Positions 17,381 through 26,955 are shown, counted from the first letter of the stretch. The stretch is 64,000 nt of DNA from Nocardia sp. CY41 (GCF_009829325.1 NZ_VUOS01000012.1:186001-250000), one strand, 5' to 3'. Notes: a model not told the origin generated them from the letters alone. Translations and numbers: made by a program.

Positions 17381-17901
17381 CGAATATGGCGGGACCGTTC
17401 GCCGCGGGCCCGGCCCGGCCCCCGATGCCCGAGGACGTCGGCACCGCGCGGCAGCTGTGGTGGGGTGTGATCGGCTTCGGCGTAGTGCAGTTGATCGCCT
17501 CGATCCTCGCCGCGCTGGATCAGCGGCGCACCTTCGCCGAAGAGGTCTTCGAGCAGGCCAAAGTGCAGGATCCGCAGGTCACCATGGCCAGCGCCGAGCT
17601 GATGGTGTCGCTGGTCTACATCGTCGTGGTCCTGATCGGGCTGGGCGTGGCGGCGCTGGCGTCGGTGATCGTGCACCAGTTCGGTCGCGGCAAGTCGTGG
17701 GCGCGCACCGTGCTGACGGTGCTCGGCGCGTGGGTGGTGGTGATAGGCGTCGGGGCGCTGCTGGCGATCGACGCGGTGACCGGGACGGCGTCGCTCGTGG
17801 CGGGCGGCGCTTCCATCGTGCAGGCGGTGCTCGCGGTCGGCGCCGTCTATCTGTCCCACCGGCCCGAGTCCACCGCCTACTTCCAGCCGGGCGGACGCTG
17901 A
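17377..17901 (+). CDS. Small integral membrane protein
   Basis: 174 aa with four predicted membrane segments: [40 protein letters not shown], a third around [19 protein letters not shown], and a fourth around [14 protein letters not shown]. The N-terminal 30 residues are Pro/Ala-rich and cytoplasmic. It starts inside the hemB stop codon, matching the small transmembrane gene next to hemB in mycobacteria (Rv0513). Function unknown; translational coupling to hemB is probable. Confidence 0.78.
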   Translation: MTNMAGPFAAGPARPPMPEDVGTARQLWWGVIGFGVVQLIASILAALDQRRTFAEEVFEQAKVQDPQVTMASAELMVSLVYIVVVLIGLGVAALASVIVHQFGRGKSWARTVLTVLGAWVVVIGVGALLAIDAVTGTASLVAGGASIVQAVLAVGAVYLSHRPESTAYFQPGGR

Positions 17902-18058
17902 GGCGCCGATGGAACACGTTGCCAATTTGTCCCAGACATTCCGGCATGTATGGTGAGGGTTGTCACAGTGGACGTGGGAACCGGAAGCTACTTGCCGCCC
18001 TTTTTCGTGGATTACGCGCGGGAACTGGGCAGATGGCTCCGGAGGATCGGAGGCAACG

Positions 18059-18178
18059 ATGCGAGTGGTGATCCAGCAGCCGCACAGCATTCGGCGAGAT
18101 CTGGCCGTCTTGAGCCTGCTGATTCTGTTCGCCGTGCTGACCGTCGCCGTGCTGTTGCTGCCCGGCTCGATTCACTGA
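18059..18178 (+). CDS. 39-residue single-span membrane peptide
   Basis: A short ORF beginning MRVVIQQPHSIRRDLAVLSL and continuing through one hydrophobic segment (LLILFAVLTVAVLLLPG) to SIH. It has an excellent ribosome-binding site (GGAGG, 6 to 7 bases upstream), which a longer reading of the same frame would not use. It lies between two membrane-protein genes on the same strand. No function can be assigned. Confidence 0.6.
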   Translation: MRVVIQQPHSIRRDLAVLSLLILFAVLTVAVLLLPGSIH

Positions 18179-18224
18179 TTCCGCTTTCCGCCGTGCCGGC
18201 GCGCGCTGCCGTGGGGGGCCCGGC

Positions 18225-18707
18225 GTGACCGCAGCGGCCGTCTTGTTCTCCGAACCGGGTGCCCGGTGGCGTGCGGTGGCCTACGGGCCGATCCTGTGCC
18301 TGGCCGTTCTCGTCCTCGAACTCGTCACGGGCGGTGATGTGCACTGGTTCGCCCTGTTGTTCTGTGCCGCGCTGATCGCGGGCTTCGTGGCGCTGCAGGT
18401 GGTGGCGGGCAAGCGGCACGTCAGCGTGGAGCTGACTCCGGAGACACTGCGGTCGGGCGCCGAGTCGCTGCCCTTGAGCTCGATCGCGGAGGTCCTTCCC
18501 GAGCGGGACGAGGACTCCTGGGACGACGAGGAGTGGGAGTCGGCCAGGGCGCTCGGTGAGCTGACCGGCGTGCCCCGCCGCCGCACCGGCATCGGGTTGC
18601 GGCTGGCCGACGGCGGCTTGGTGCAGGCGTGGGCCAGAGACCACAAGGCGCTGCGCACGGCGTTGACCGACGCCGTCCAGCGCAGTTCGGACGGAGTGGA
18701 CCGTTGA
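18225..18707 (+). CDS. DUF3093-like membrane protein
   Basis: 160 aa, GTG start. Two N-terminal membrane segments (AYGPILCLAVLVLELVTGG; FALLFCAALIAGFVALQVVA) are followed by a soluble domain with an acidic loop (ERDEDSWDDEEWESARALG) and a beta-rich end (TGIGLRLADGGLVQAWARD). This resembles actinobacterial DUF3093/PH-like membrane proteins. Function unknown. The stop overlaps the TTG start of the next gene (TTGA), so the two are likely translated together. Confidence 0.65.
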   Translation: MTAAAVLFSEPGARWRAVAYGPILCLAVLVLELVTGGDVHWFALLFCAALIAGFVALQVVAGKRHVSVELTPETLRSGAESLPLSSIAEVLPERDEDSWDDEEWESARALGELTGVPRRRTGIGLRLADGGLVQAWARDHKALRTALTDAVQRSSDGVDR

Positions 18708-18964
18708 GGCGCTGGATCGTCGCGGTGCTCGTGGAAGTGGATCTGTTCGTGCTCGCCCTGGTCGGGGCGGCGCTGAGCGCGCACGCGGGCGTGCGCACCA
18801 CCGACTTCGGGCCCTCCGGCGACGCCCCCGGCTTCACCGCCACCCGGTACGCCGGCCCTTGGTGGCTGCTGGCCGCAGTGCTCGTCGCGGTGGCAGGCGT
18901 GCTGGCCATCGACGCCGCGGCCCGGCTCGTGCGCGGACTCCGCAGCGCCGAGGCCGGGCGCTGA
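18704..18964 (+). CDS. Small two-span membrane protein
   Basis: 86 aa from a TTG that overlaps the previous stop by 4 bases. Two hydrophobic segments: VAVLVEVDLFVLALVGAALS at the N-terminus and WWLLAAVLVAVAGVLAIDAA near the C-terminus, joined by a short extracytoplasmic loop. There is no in-frame ATG before the second segment, and the overlap supports the rare start codon. Not recognised beyond its topology. Confidence 0.58.
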   Translation: MRRWIVAVLVEVDLFVLALVGAALSAHAGVRTTDFGPSGDAPGFTATRYAGPWWLLAAVLVAVAGVLAIDAAARLVRGLRSAEAGR

Positions 18965-19021
18965 TCGGCGCGAGTCCGCTTGCGGCCGTTTGATCCCGCG
19001 GTGCGCGGGAACGCCCAGCAT

Positions 19022-19252
19022 ATGAAACCAACTGTCCAGCGAACACTTTTCGGTGCGGTGGCGGCCGGTGTGATCGGCGCGGCCGCGGCCGTACCAGCCA
19101 CCGCGTCCGCCGAAGCCGTTCCGGGAACGCCTGTTTCGGTGGCACCGGTTTTCGCGGCGACGCCGCCCGCGCCCTTGCTACACGCGCTGCCCACGCCGTT
19201 GGCGTGCCTGGTGACCACCGGGTTCGCCAAGTTCTGCCTCGGTCTGACGTAG
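19022..19252 (+). CDS. Small secreted protein
   Basis: 76 aa. The signal peptide MKPTVQRTLFGAVAAGVIGA ends at an Ala-rich cleavage region near ATASAEA. The mature part is about 45 residues, Pro/Ala-rich, with two cysteines (LACLVTT and KFCLGLT) that could pair. No domain is recognised. Followed 167 bases later by a second small secreted protein of similar plan. Confidence 0.6.
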   Translation: MKPTVQRTLFGAVAAGVIGAAAAVPATASAEAVPGTPVSVAPVFAATPPAPLLHALPTPLACLVTTGFAKFCLGLT

Positions 19253-19419
19253 CCACGGATTGCCTGCGAACCGCTGCGGACGGCGCGCGAACGCGTTACC
19301 GTGCAACCGCGCGCCGTCGGGCGCAGGATGTCGCCGACCGCGCGCTTTGGCTGGAATGACCCTGGGGCAGTTAGTATTTCGGCCGTAGTTCGGAATGTGT
19401 CGATGAAGGATAGTGTTCG

Positions 19420-19641
19420 ATGAACCGGTTCGCCGTGAAGATCTGTGCCGCGTTTGCCGTGGCCGCCGCCCTCGGGATGGGAACCGCGCCCGCGGGCGCG
19501 ACCCCGGGATTGCCGTTGGAGGATGCGAGCCCGGTCGACGCGCCGATCCTGGTGCCGGATTCCGGTTCCGCGGGCCCCTACAACGGGTTCATGTGCGTCC
19601 TGCACACCATGTCGGCGCAGGTTCCCTGCATGTACGCCTGA
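19420..19641 (+). CDS. Small secreted protein with two cysteines
   Basis: 73 aa. MNRFAVKICAAFAVAAALGM is a signal peptide with a likely cut after GTAPAGA. The mature 45 residues end FMCVLHTMSAQVPCMYA, with two cysteines near the C-terminus, a layout shared in outline with the gene just upstream. The start has GAAGGA 9 bases before it. Convergent with the exported protein at 19661. Function unknown. Confidence 0.62.
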   Translation: MNRFAVKICAAFAVAAALGMGTAPAGATPGLPLEDASPVDAPILVPDSGSAGPYNGFMCVLHTMSAQVPCMYA

Positions 19642-19660
19642 TCTCCAGGCCCGCGCCCGG

Positions 19661-20047
19661 TCAGTTCCAGTGCTGGTAGACGTCCAGCACGCGGCCGTTC
19701 CGGGTACCGGGCGCGTTCAGGTAGACGGTGACCGTCCCATCCGGATGGCCCGCGGCCTCGAGCACCACTTGGCGCAGCGTCGCGTGCACCGCGCCGCGGT
19801 CGTCGCGATAGATCTCGGAGTCGCTCTTCAGCCCGGCGCCGATCCGGTTGGGCGGGACGAACATGGTGACCACGGCGGGAATCGGGCCGCCGGCCAGCGC
19901 GGTGGTCAGCGTGTGGTCCAGCGGGATGGCCAGCCGCGCCTCGTCGAGTTGATCGAGCGGCTGCGCGGCGGCGGACCCGGCGCCGAGTACCGCTGCGGCT
20001 CCCGCGACGACCGCGAGCACACTCACGCTGACGATGGCAATCCGCAT
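19661..20047 (-). CDS. Secreted hypothetical protein
   Basis: 128 aa. The signal peptide runs MRIAIVSVSVLAVVAGAAAV to about GAGSAAAQP. The mature part (AVVTMFVPPNRIGAGLKSD; DGTVTVYLNAPGTRNGRVLD) looks like a small beta-rich domain. No cysteines are present in the mature part, unlike the two small exported proteins upstream. Divergent from hemL with a 174-base gap that must hold both promoters. No family recognised. Confidence 0.65.
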   Translation of the reverse strand: MRIAIVSVSVLAVVAGAAAVLGAGSAAAQPLDQLDEARLAIPLDHTLTTALAGGPIPAVVTMFVPPNRIGAGLKSDSEIYRDDRGAVHATLRQVVLEAAGHPDGTVTVYLNAPGTRNGRVLDVYQHWN

Positions 20048-20221
20048 GCAGACCCTCCCGGATGATGGACGAATGTGAGCTGAGACTACGCACCGGCAAC
20101 CGTCCAGCGATCGAAATCCGCGCGAACCCCACCTCGGCGTGTTGCCGGGCGGCTGCGGCCTGCATCACTGCACTACACCCTGTCGTCAAACGGATTTTTC
20201 GGTGCTGAGAGACTGGAACGC

Positions 20222-21559
20222 GTGAGTTCTTCTCCGCGCGTGACCAGTGCGACTGTGCCGGTTTCCGCTCACCTCTTCGACCGGGCGAGTTCGGTGATTC
20301 CGGGTGGCGTCAACTCCCCGGTGCGGGCATTTCGATCCGTCGGCGGCACACCGCGATTCATCGCATCGGCCGACGGCTGCACACTCGTCGACGCCGACGG
20401 CAACGAGTACGTGGACCTGGTCTGCTCCTGGGGGCCGATGATCCTCGGTCACGCGCATCCCGCGGTCGTCGAGGCGGTGCGCCGCGCGGCGAGCGGCGGC
20501 CTGTCCTTCGGCGCGCCGACCGAGGCCGAGATCGAGCTCGCCGAGGAGATCGTGCGCCGGGTCGCGCCGGTGGAGCGGGTACGGCTGGTGAACTCCGGCA
20601 CCGAGGCCACCATGAGCGCGGTCCGGCTGGCCCGCGGCTACACCGGGCGCACCAAGATCATCAAGTTCGCCGGTTGCTATCACGGCCATGTCGACGCCCT
20701 GCTCGCGGACGCGGGCTCCGGTGTCGCCACGCTCGGACTGCCCACCTCCCCTGGCGTCACGGGCGCGCAGGCGGCCGACACCCTCGTGCTGCCCTACAAC
20801 GACCTCGACGCCGTCGCCGCCGCGTTCGCCGCGAACCCCGGCGACATCGCTTGCGTGATCACCGAGGCGGCGGCGGGCAACATGGGCGCGGTCGCGCCGA
20901 TGCCCGGATTCAACGCGGGCCTGCGCGCACTGACCACCGAGCACGGGGCGCTGCTCGTCATGGACGAGGTGATGACCGGTTTCCGGGTCAGCAGCGCGGG
21001 CTGGTTCGGCCGGGAAGGCGTCGCGGGCGACCTCTACACCTTCGGCAAGGTGATGAGCGGCGGCCTGCCCGCGGCCGCGTTCGGCGGACGCGCCGAGATC
21101 ATGAACCACCTCGCGCCGCTCGGGCCGGTCTACCAGGCCGGGACGCTGTCCGGTAACCCGGTGGCGGTGGCCGCGGGCCTGGCCACACTGCGGGCGGCCG
21201 ACGAGGCGGTCTATGCCGCGCTGGATCGCAACGCCCAACGGCTCGGCGAACTGTTCTCCTCGGCGCTGACCGCCGCGGGGGTCGGGCACCAGGTTCAGTT
21301 CGCGGGCAATATGGTGAGCGTGTTCTTCGCCGAATGCCCGGTCACCGACTACGCCGCCGCCAAGGCGAGCGAGACCTGGCGCTACCCAGCGTTCTTCCAC
21401 GCCCTGCTCGACGGTGGCGTGTACGCGCCGCCGAGCGCGTTCGAAGCGTGGTTCGTCTCCGCGGCGCTCGACGAGGACGCGTTCGACCGTATCGCTGCCG
21501 CCCTGCCCGCCGCCGCGCACGCGGCGGCGGCCGCCACCCCCGAAGGATCCCGCGCGTGA
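20222..21559 (+). CDS. hemL: Glutamate-1-semialdehyde 2,1-aminomutase
   Basis: 445 aa, GTG start. PLP-dependent conversion of glutamate-1-semialdehyde to 5-aminolevulinate, the step after HemA. Seen: [72 protein letters not shown] and the PLP lysine in [18 protein letters not shown], all in the usual order. It heads an overlapping run of genes (hemL, phosphatase, thioredoxin, small ORF, ccdA, resB, ccsB) in the order of Rv0524-Rv0529, so haem supply and cytochrome c assembly may be co-expressed. Confidence 0.97.
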   Translation: MSSSPRVTSATVPVSAHLFDRASSVIPGGVNSPVRAFRSVGGTPRFIASADGCTLVDADGNEYVDLVCSWGPMILGHAHPAVVEAVRRAASGGLSFGAPTEAEIELAEEIVRRVAPVERVRLVNSGTEATMSAVRLARGYTGRTKIIKFAGCYHGHVDALLADAGSGVATLGLPTSPGVTGAQAADTLVLPYNDLDAVAAAFAANPGDIACVITEAAAGNMGAVAPMPGFNAGLRALTTEHGALLVMDEVMTGFRVSSAGWFGREGVAGDLYTFGKVMSGGLPAAAFGGRAEIMNHLAPLGPVYQAGTLSGNPVAVAAGLATLRAADEAVYAALDRNAQRLGELFSSALTAAGVGHQVQFAGNMVSVFFAECPVTDYAAAKASETWRYPAFFHALLDGGVYAPPSAFEAWFVSAALDEDAFDRIAAALPAAAHAAAAATPEGSRA

Positions 21560-22551
21560 CCTCCGACCTCGATCAGCCCGATGCCGACCGGCGCGAGCCG
21601 GCCCAGCCGTCCGCCGAGCCGGACGTGACCGCGACGAACGGCGCGGCCGCTGTCGCGTCGGTCATCGACCAGCTCGCCGAGGCGACCGTGATCGACGCGG
21701 GCGAGCACTTCGCCGCCGCGAGCGCCGCCAGGACCGCTACCACCGACGCCGTCGCGTCCAGTCTGGTCGACGCGGGCGCTCACTTCGCGGCGGCCGCCGG
21801 CGCGCAGGCCCGCAAGAACGACGAGGCCGCCCCCACCGAGAACGAGACCGCCGCGCCCGACCCGGTCGAGCGCGCCGACAGCAGGGCCGGCGCCGAGCGG
21901 GTGCACGACGGCGGCACGGCTCCCGTCGAGACGATCGTGCACGTGCTGCGGCACGGCGAGGTGCACAACCCCAACGGCATCCTCTACGGCCGCCTGCCCG
22001 GCTTCAGCCTTTCGGTGGCGGGGCGCGCGCAGGCCGCCGCGGTCGCGCGCACCCTGGCCGATCACGACATCGCGTTGGTCATCGCGTCGCCGTTGCAGCG
22101 CGCCCAGGAGACCGCCGAGCCGATCGCCGCGCAGCACGACGTCATCGTGCGCACCGACGAGAACCTCATCGAGGCGGGCAACACCTTCGAGGGCCTGCGC
22201 GTCTCGGTCGGCGACGGCGCGCTGCGCAAGCCGCGGCACTGGTGGAAGCTGCGCGATCCCTTCACCCCGTCCTGGGGCGAGCCCTATCTGCAGATCGCGC
22301 ACCGCATGCTGGCGGCGGTGAACAAAGCCAGGGTCGAAGCGGCCGGGCGGGAGGCGGTGCTGGTCTCCCACCAGCTACCGGTGTGGACGCTGCGGCGGTT
22401 CCTGCAGGGGCAGCGCCTCTGGCACGATCCGCGCCACCGGCAGTGCTCGCTCGCGTCGCTGACCTCGCTGGTCTACCACGGCGACACGCTCGTCGACATC
22501 GTCTACTCCGAGCCCGCGGGCGGTTCGGACCCCTCGGTCCACGGCGCATGA
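21556..22551 (+). CDS. Histidine phosphatase family protein with unusual N-terminal extension
   Basis: 331 aa from a GTG overlapping the hemL stop. The phosphoglycerate mutase-like domain starts near residue 128: [20 protein letters not shown] holds the catalytic [23 protein letters not shown] the second Arg, and [15 protein letters not shown] the second His. About 125 residues precede it, low-complexity and Ala/Glu-rich with an internal duplication ([14 protein letters not shown] and [14 protein letters not shown]). Counterpart of Rv0525 in position. Substrate unknown. Confidence 0.87.
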   Translation: MTSDLDQPDADRREPAQPSAEPDVTATNGAAAVASVIDQLAEATVIDAGEHFAAASAARTATTDAVASSLVDAGAHFAAAAGAQARKNDEAAPTENETAAPDPVERADSRAGAERVHDGGTAPVETIVHVLRHGEVHNPNGILYGRLPGFSLSVAGRAQAAAVARTLADHDIALVIASPLQRAQETAEPIAAQHDVIVRTDENLIEAGNTFEGLRVSVGDGALRKPRHWWKLRDPFTPSWGEPYLQIAHRMLAAVNKARVEAAGREAVLVSHQLPVWTLRRFLQGQRLWHDPRHRQCSLASLTSLVYHGDTLVDIVYSEPAGGSDPSVHGA

Positions 22552-23189
22552 TGCACCGCACCGCGTTCTCCTTCCCGCCCTCGGCGCGCGCCGGGCGGGT
22601 GCTGCCGGTTCTGCTCGCGTGCGTGGCGCTGATCGCCGCGCTCGCGGGTTGTTCGACCGGTTCGGACGCGGTGGCCACGGGCGGCACCTTCGAATTCGTC
22701 TCGCCCGGCGGCAAGACCGACATCCGCTACGACCCGCCCGCCGCGCGCGGGACCATCGGCAAATTAGCGGGTCCCGATCTGATGACGGCGGGCAAGACCA
22801 CGTCGGTCGAGGACTACGCGGGCAAGGTCGTGGTACTCAACCTGTGGGGGCAGTGGTGCGGTCCGTGTCGCGCCGAGGCGCCCGCCCTGGAGCAGGTCTA
22901 CGAGGCGACGAAGGACAAAGGCGTCGCCTTCCTGGGGATCAACGTCCGCGATCCGCAACAGGACAAGGCCCAAGATTTCGTGGTCGACAACAAGGTCGGC
23001 TACCCGTCCATCTACGACCCGTCGATGCGCACGCTCTTGGCGCTCGGCGGGAATTTCCCAACCAGTGTCATCCCCACCACTCTCGTCCTCGACCGGCAAC
23101 ACCGGGTCGCCGCGGTCTTCCTGCGGTCCCTGCTCGCCGAGGATCTGCAGCCAGTGGTCGAAAGTATCGCCGCGGAGGAACAACAGTGA
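22548..23189 (+). CDS. TlpA/ResA-like thiol-disulfide oxidoreductase lipoprotein (CcsX-type)
   Basis: 213 aa, beginning at tandem ATGs inside the previous stop. A signal peptide ending in the lipobox LAGC predicts lipid anchoring on the outer membrane face. The thioredoxin fold has VVVLNLWGQWCGPCRAEAPA with the WCGPC active site, and TSVIPTTLVLDRQHRV carries the cis-proline. In System II cytochrome c maturation this protein keeps apocytochrome CXXCH cysteines reduced, using electrons from CcdA. Upstream of ccdA, resB and ccsB, as in mycobacteria (Rv0526). Confidence 0.92.
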   Translation: MMHRTAFSFPPSARAGRVLPVLLACVALIAALAGCSTGSDAVATGGTFEFVSPGGKTDIRYDPPAARGTIGKLAGPDLMTAGKTTSVEDYAGKVVVLNLWGQWCGPCRAEAPALEQVYEATKDKGVAFLGINVRDPQQDKAQDFVVDNKVGYPSIYDPSMRTLLALGGNFPTSVIPTTLVLDRQHRVAAVFLRSLLAEDLQPVVESIAAEEQQ

Positions 23190-23431
23190 ATCGCGACCGT
23201 CGTACCCGCCACCTGCGCGCCTGTCGGCCACGGCAGGGCGCCCGACGCATCGGCGGCGGATGGGCCGTCGACGACCGGTGGGCGGGCATCGCCACCGTGC
23301 CGCGCAGCGTCGCGGCGGAGTCCCTGCTGGACTTCGCCGTGTTCGAGGAACCCCAGGCCACCGAGCGGACGGTGGCGCCGCGCCGCGGGGCCGGACGAGC
23401 GCCGGAGGATACGCGGGAGGACTCGGTGTGA
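23186..23431 (+). CDS. Small hypothetical protein between the thioredoxin gene and ccdA
   Basis: 81 aa, GTG start overlapping the thioredoxin stop (GTGA). Arg-rich at both ends with a central WAVDDRWAGIATVPRSVAAE and FAVFEEPQATERT. No family recognised and no membrane segment. It fills most of the gap between two cytochrome c maturation genes that are otherwise tightly packed, and keeps actinobacterial codon bias; coding is likely but not certain. Confidence 0.4.
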   Translation: MNRDRRTRHLRACRPRQGARRIGGGWAVDDRWAGIATVPRSVAAESLLDFAVFEEPQATERTVAPRRGAGRAPEDTREDSV

Positions 23432-23468
23432 CCTTCGCGCGCACCGCGCCGCGTACCGGGGAGGACCT

Positions 23469-24305
23469 GTGATGGTGCTCGCCGGAGTCGGTGATTCGTT
23501 CCAGCAGACGGCGGCTTCCGGGCCGCTGCTGCTGGCGCTCGGCGCGTGCCTGCTCGCGGGTCTGGTGTCGTTCGCCTCGCCTTGCGTGGTGCCGCTCGTG
23601 CCGGGATACCTTTCCTACCTGGCCGGACTGGTCGGCGCCGAGGCCCCGCCCGCCACCGTCGCGGAGGCCACCGGGACCCGGCGCGCGACCGTGGCCGCGG
23701 CGCCGCGACTGCGCTCAGGACGGATGCGCGTCGCCGGCGCGGCGGGCTTGTTCGTCGCCGGTTTCACGGTGGTCTTCGTGCTCGCGACCGCGACCGTGTT
23801 CGGCGTCATCCAGACCCTCAACGTCAATCGGGAGCTGCTGCAACGCATCGGCGGCGTGGTGACGATCCTGATGGGCCTGGTCTTCATCGGCCTGGTGCCC
23901 GCGTTGCAGCGCGACACCCGCATGGAACCGCGCAGGCTCACCAGCCTCATGGGCGCACCGCTGCTGGGCGGGGTGTTCGCGCTCGGCTGGACACCGTGTC
24001 TGGGACCGACGCTGTCCGGTGTCATGGCGGTAGCCGCGGGCACCGACGGGACGACGGCGGTGCGCGGGGTCGCGCTGATCGTCGCCTACTGTCTGGGGCT
24101 CGGTCTGCCGTTCGTCGTGCTCGCGTTCGGGTCGGCGAGCGCGTTGCGGGGCGTGGGCTGGTTGCGCCGTAATTCCCGCACCATCCAGATCATCGGGGGC
24201 ATGTTGCTCGTCGCGGTCGGCGCGGCGCTGGTCACCGGGGCGTGGGACCAGTTCGTCGCCTGGGTGCGCGACGCGTTCGTCTCCGAGGTGACCTTGCCGA
24301 TATGA
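23469..24305 (+). CDS. ccdA: Cytochrome c biogenesis protein CcdA (thiol-disulfide transporter)
   Basis: About 278 aa; GTG at 23469 or ATG at 23472, with GGGGAGGA just upstream. Six membrane segments carry electrons from cytoplasmic thioredoxin to the outside. The two key cysteines are in LVSFASPCVVPLVPGYLSYL (first helix) and FALGWTPCLGPTLSGVMA (fourth helix). The ATG at the end is the start of resB (ATGA overlap). A longer loop than usual, with ATGTRRATVAAAP, lies between helices 1 and 2. Confidence 0.94.
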   Translation: MMVLAGVGDSFQQTAASGPLLLALGACLLAGLVSFASPCVVPLVPGYLSYLAGLVGAEAPPATVAEATGTRRATVAAAPRLRSGRMRVAGAAGLFVAGFTVVFVLATATVFGVIQTLNVNRELLQRIGGVVTILMGLVFIGLVPALQRDTRMEPRRLTSLMGAPLLGGVFALGWTPCLGPTLSGVMAVAAGTDGTTAVRGVALIVAYCLGLGLPFVVLAFGSASALRGVGWLRRNSRTIQIIGGMLLVAVGAALVTGAWDQFVAWVRDAFVSEVTLPI

Positions 24306-25948
24306 CCGTGACCGATCACACTGCGATCGAAAGCCCCGAACAGCCGCCGCGCCAATCCGTCGCTGGACGGGCGTGGGCGTTGCTGCGCAATACCTGGCGC
24401 GGGCTCACCAGCATGCGCACCGCCCTGGTGCTGCTGTTCCTGCTCGCGCTGGCGGCGATTCCGGGGGCGCTGCTGCCGCAGCGCAACCTCAACGAGCAGA
24501 AGGTCGAACAGTACATCGCCGACCGGCCCACGCTCGGTCCGTGGATGGACCGTTTCGAGCTGTTCGACGTGTTCTCCAGTTTCTGGTTCACGGCCGTCTA
24601 TGTGCTGCTGTTCATCTCGCTGGTCGGTTGCATCCTGCCGCGCACGTTCGATCACTACCGCGCGCTGCGCACCCCGCCGGTGCGCGCGCCGCGCAACCTG
24701 ACCAGGCTGCCGCATCACTATTCGGGGCGGGTCGAGCGCTCGCCGCAGGAGCTGATCGATCACGCCCGCGCCCAGCTGCGCGGATGGCGCAGCGAGGTTC
24801 GCCCCGGCCCCCGCGAGGGGGAACTGGCGCTGTCGGCGGAGAAGGGCTACACCCGCGAGCTCGGCAACCTGGTGTTCCATCTCGCGCTGGTCGGACTGCT
24901 GATCGCCATCGCCGCCGGCAAGCTGTTCGGCTACGAGGGCAGCGTCATCGTTCTGGCGAACAACGGCCCCGGCTTCTGCACCACCTCGCCCGCGGTGTTC
25001 GACTCGTTCAAGGCGGGCAACGTCAACGACGGCACCGGCATGACCCCGCTCTGCGTGCGGGTGAAGGATTTCCGAGCCGACTACCTGACCAACGGGCAGG
25101 CCGAGATGTTCACCGCGAACCTCGCCTACCAGGCGGGCGACGACCTGCGGACGAACACTTGGCGCGACACTCAGGTGCAGGTCAACCACCCGCTGCGCGT
25201 GGCAGGTGACCGGCTCTACCTGCAAGGGCACGGCTACGCTCCGACCTTCACCGTCACCTTCCCGAACGGTCAGACCCGCACCGAGTCCATCCAGTGGCGT
25301 CCCGACGACGCCTCGACGTTCCTGTCCAGCGGCGTGCTGCGAATCGACCCGCCCGGCGGTATGTACGCGACCGACGAGGAGCGCCGCAAGAACCAGATCG
25401 CGATCGAAGGGCTGTTCGCGCCCACGGCGCTGTTCCACGGATCCTTGCTGAGTTCGGCGTTTCCCGCGATGAACGATCCCGCCGTCGCGGTCGACGTCTA
25501 CCGCGGGGACACCGGCCTGGACACCGGGAAGCCGCAGTCGTTGTTCGCCCTGGATCCCGAGCAGGTCAAGCAGGGCCGGCTGACCAAGGAGGCCAGGGTC
25601 AATCTCCGTCCCGGTGAATCGACCACGCTGCCGAACGGCACCAGGGTCACCTTCGACGGCGCGCAGGAGTTCGTGAACCTTCAGGTGTCGCACGACCCCG
25701 CACAGCAGTGGGTGCTGGTCAGCGCGCTGCTGATGATGGCGGGCCTGCTGGTGTCGCTGCTGATCAAGCGTCGCAGGATCTGGGTGCGGGTCTACCCGGC
25801 CGAGGACACAGCCGGTACCGTTGACCAACGACGCACTGTAGTAGAGATGGGCGGGCTCGCCCGGACCGACCAGGCGGGCTGGGGCGGCGAGTTCGATCGG
25901 CTGCGCGCCCGCCTGCTCGACCAGCCCGCCGAGACCACGGGAGAGTGA
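24302..25948 (+). CDS. resB: Cytochrome c biogenesis protein ResB
   Basis: 548 aa. Partner of CcsB in the System II haem lyase that moves haem across the membrane and attaches it to apocytochrome c. Membrane segments: TALVLLFLLALAAIPGALLP, WFTAVYVLLFISLVGCILP, NLVFHLALVGLLIAIAAGKL and, after a large extracytoplasmic domain of about 300 residues, VLVSALLMMAGLLVSLLIKR. The ARVNLRPGESTTLPNGTRVT stretch precedes the last helix, as in the family. Overlaps ccdA and ccsB. Confidence 0.94.
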   Translation: MTVTDHTAIESPEQPPRQSVAGRAWALLRNTWRGLTSMRTALVLLFLLALAAIPGALLPQRNLNEQKVEQYIADRPTLGPWMDRFELFDVFSSFWFTAVYVLLFISLVGCILPRTFDHYRALRTPPVRAPRNLTRLPHHYSGRVERSPQELIDHARAQLRGWRSEVRPGPREGELALSAEKGYTRELGNLVFHLALVGLLIAIAAGKLFGYEGSVIVLANNGPGFCTTSPAVFDSFKAGNVNDGTGMTPLCVRVKDFRADYLTNGQAEMFTANLAYQAGDDLRTNTWRDTQVQVNHPLRVAGDRLYLQGHGYAPTFTVTFPNGQTRTESIQWRPDDASTFLSSGVLRIDPPGGMYATDEERRKNQIAIEGLFAPTALFHGSLLSSAFPAMNDPAVAVDVYRGDTGLDTGKPQSLFALDPEQVKQGRLTKEARVNLRPGESTTLPNGTRVTFDGAQEFVNLQVSHDPAQQWVLVSALLMMAGLLVSLLIKRRRIWVRVYPAEDTAGTVDQRRTVVEMGGLARTDQAGWGGEFDRLRARLLDQPAETTGE

Positions 25949-26916
25949 CGATGCCGATCGACGAGACCATCGCCAGGTACAGCGATTTCGCCTTCAAGAC
26001 GGCGATCGTGGTGTACGCGCTGGTGCTGGTGCTGCTGATCTGGCAGTACGCGACGGCCCGCAGCCGCCAGGTCAGCGAGCGCGAACTGGTGACCGTGGGC
26101 GGCGGATCGACACCGCAGGGGCCCGGCCGGATCGTCGAGCCCGCGCGGCGGCCGCTGTCGGAGCGGCTGGGGAACATGGCGTTCTCGGTGCTGATGGTCG
26201 CCATCGCGCTCCATGTCGGCGCGATCGTCCTGCGCGGTTTCGCGACCCACCGTTTCCCGCTGGGCAACATGTACGAGTTCGTCACCATGGCCACGGCCGC
26301 CGCCGTGCTGGTCGGGCTCCTGCTGCTGCGGGAGCAGCGCTACCGCGCCATGTGGGCGTTCCTGCTTGTTCCGGTGCTGATCCTGCTGTTCCTCGCGGGG
26401 ACGGTGCTCTACGCCGACGCCGCGCCCGTAGTGCCCGCGTTGAAGTCGTTCTGGCTGCCGGTGCACGTCACCATCGTCAGCGTCGGCAGCGGCGTGTTCT
26501 TGTTCGCGGGTGTGGCGAGCATGCTGTTCCTCTACCGCCTGCGTCAGCCGGACGGTCAGGAGTCGGACAACGTCCTCGGCGCCATCGCCCGCCGCCTGCC
26601 CGACGCCCGCACCCTGGACCGCCTGGCCTACAAGGCCACCATCATCGGCTTCCCGCTGTTCGGCGCGGGCGTCATCCTCGGCGCCATCTGGGCCGAGGCC
26701 GCCTGGGGTCGTTTCTGGGGCTGGGACCCGAAGGAAACCTGCTCCTTCATCGCCTGGGTCCTCTACGCCGCCTACCTGCACGCCCGCGCCACCTCCGGCT
26801 GGCGCGACACCAAGGCCGCCTGGATCAACATCGCCGCCTTCGTCGCGATGCTGTTCAACTTGTTCATCATCAACATGGTGATCAGCGGGTTGCACTCGTA
26901 TGCGGGGTTGAACTAA
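25945..26916 (+). CDS. ccsB: Cytochrome c biogenesis protein CcsB/CcsA
   Basis: 323 aa; GTG at 25945 overlaps the resB stop, and an ATG lies 6 bases later. Multi-span haem-handling protein. The tryptophan-rich WWD-type motif is WGRFWGWDPKETCSFIAWVL; haem-ligand histidines lie in the neighbouring helices (SFWLPVHVTIVSVGSGVF; YAAYLHARATSGWRDTKAAW). The closing helix FVAMLFNLFIINMVISGLHS is typical. With ResB it forms the cytochrome c synthetase. Last gene of the overlapping run starting at hemL. Confidence 0.95.
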   Translation: MTMPIDETIARYSDFAFKTAIVVYALVLVLLIWQYATARSRQVSERELVTVGGGSTPQGPGRIVEPARRPLSERLGNMAFSVLMVAIALHVGAIVLRGFATHRFPLGNMYEFVTMATAAAVLVGLLLLREQRYRAMWAFLLVPVLILLFLAGTVLYADAAPVVPALKSFWLPVHVTIVSVGSGVFLFAGVASMLFLYRLRQPDGQESDNVLGAIARRLPDARTLDRLAYKATIIGFPLFGAGVILGAIWAEAAWGRFWGWDPKETCSFIAWVLYAAYLHARATSGWRDTKAAWINIAAFVAMLFNLFIINMVISGLHSYAGLN

Positions 26917-26955
26917 GGCGGCGTAGCGGTCCGCACCGGCCATTACCATTGCGGC

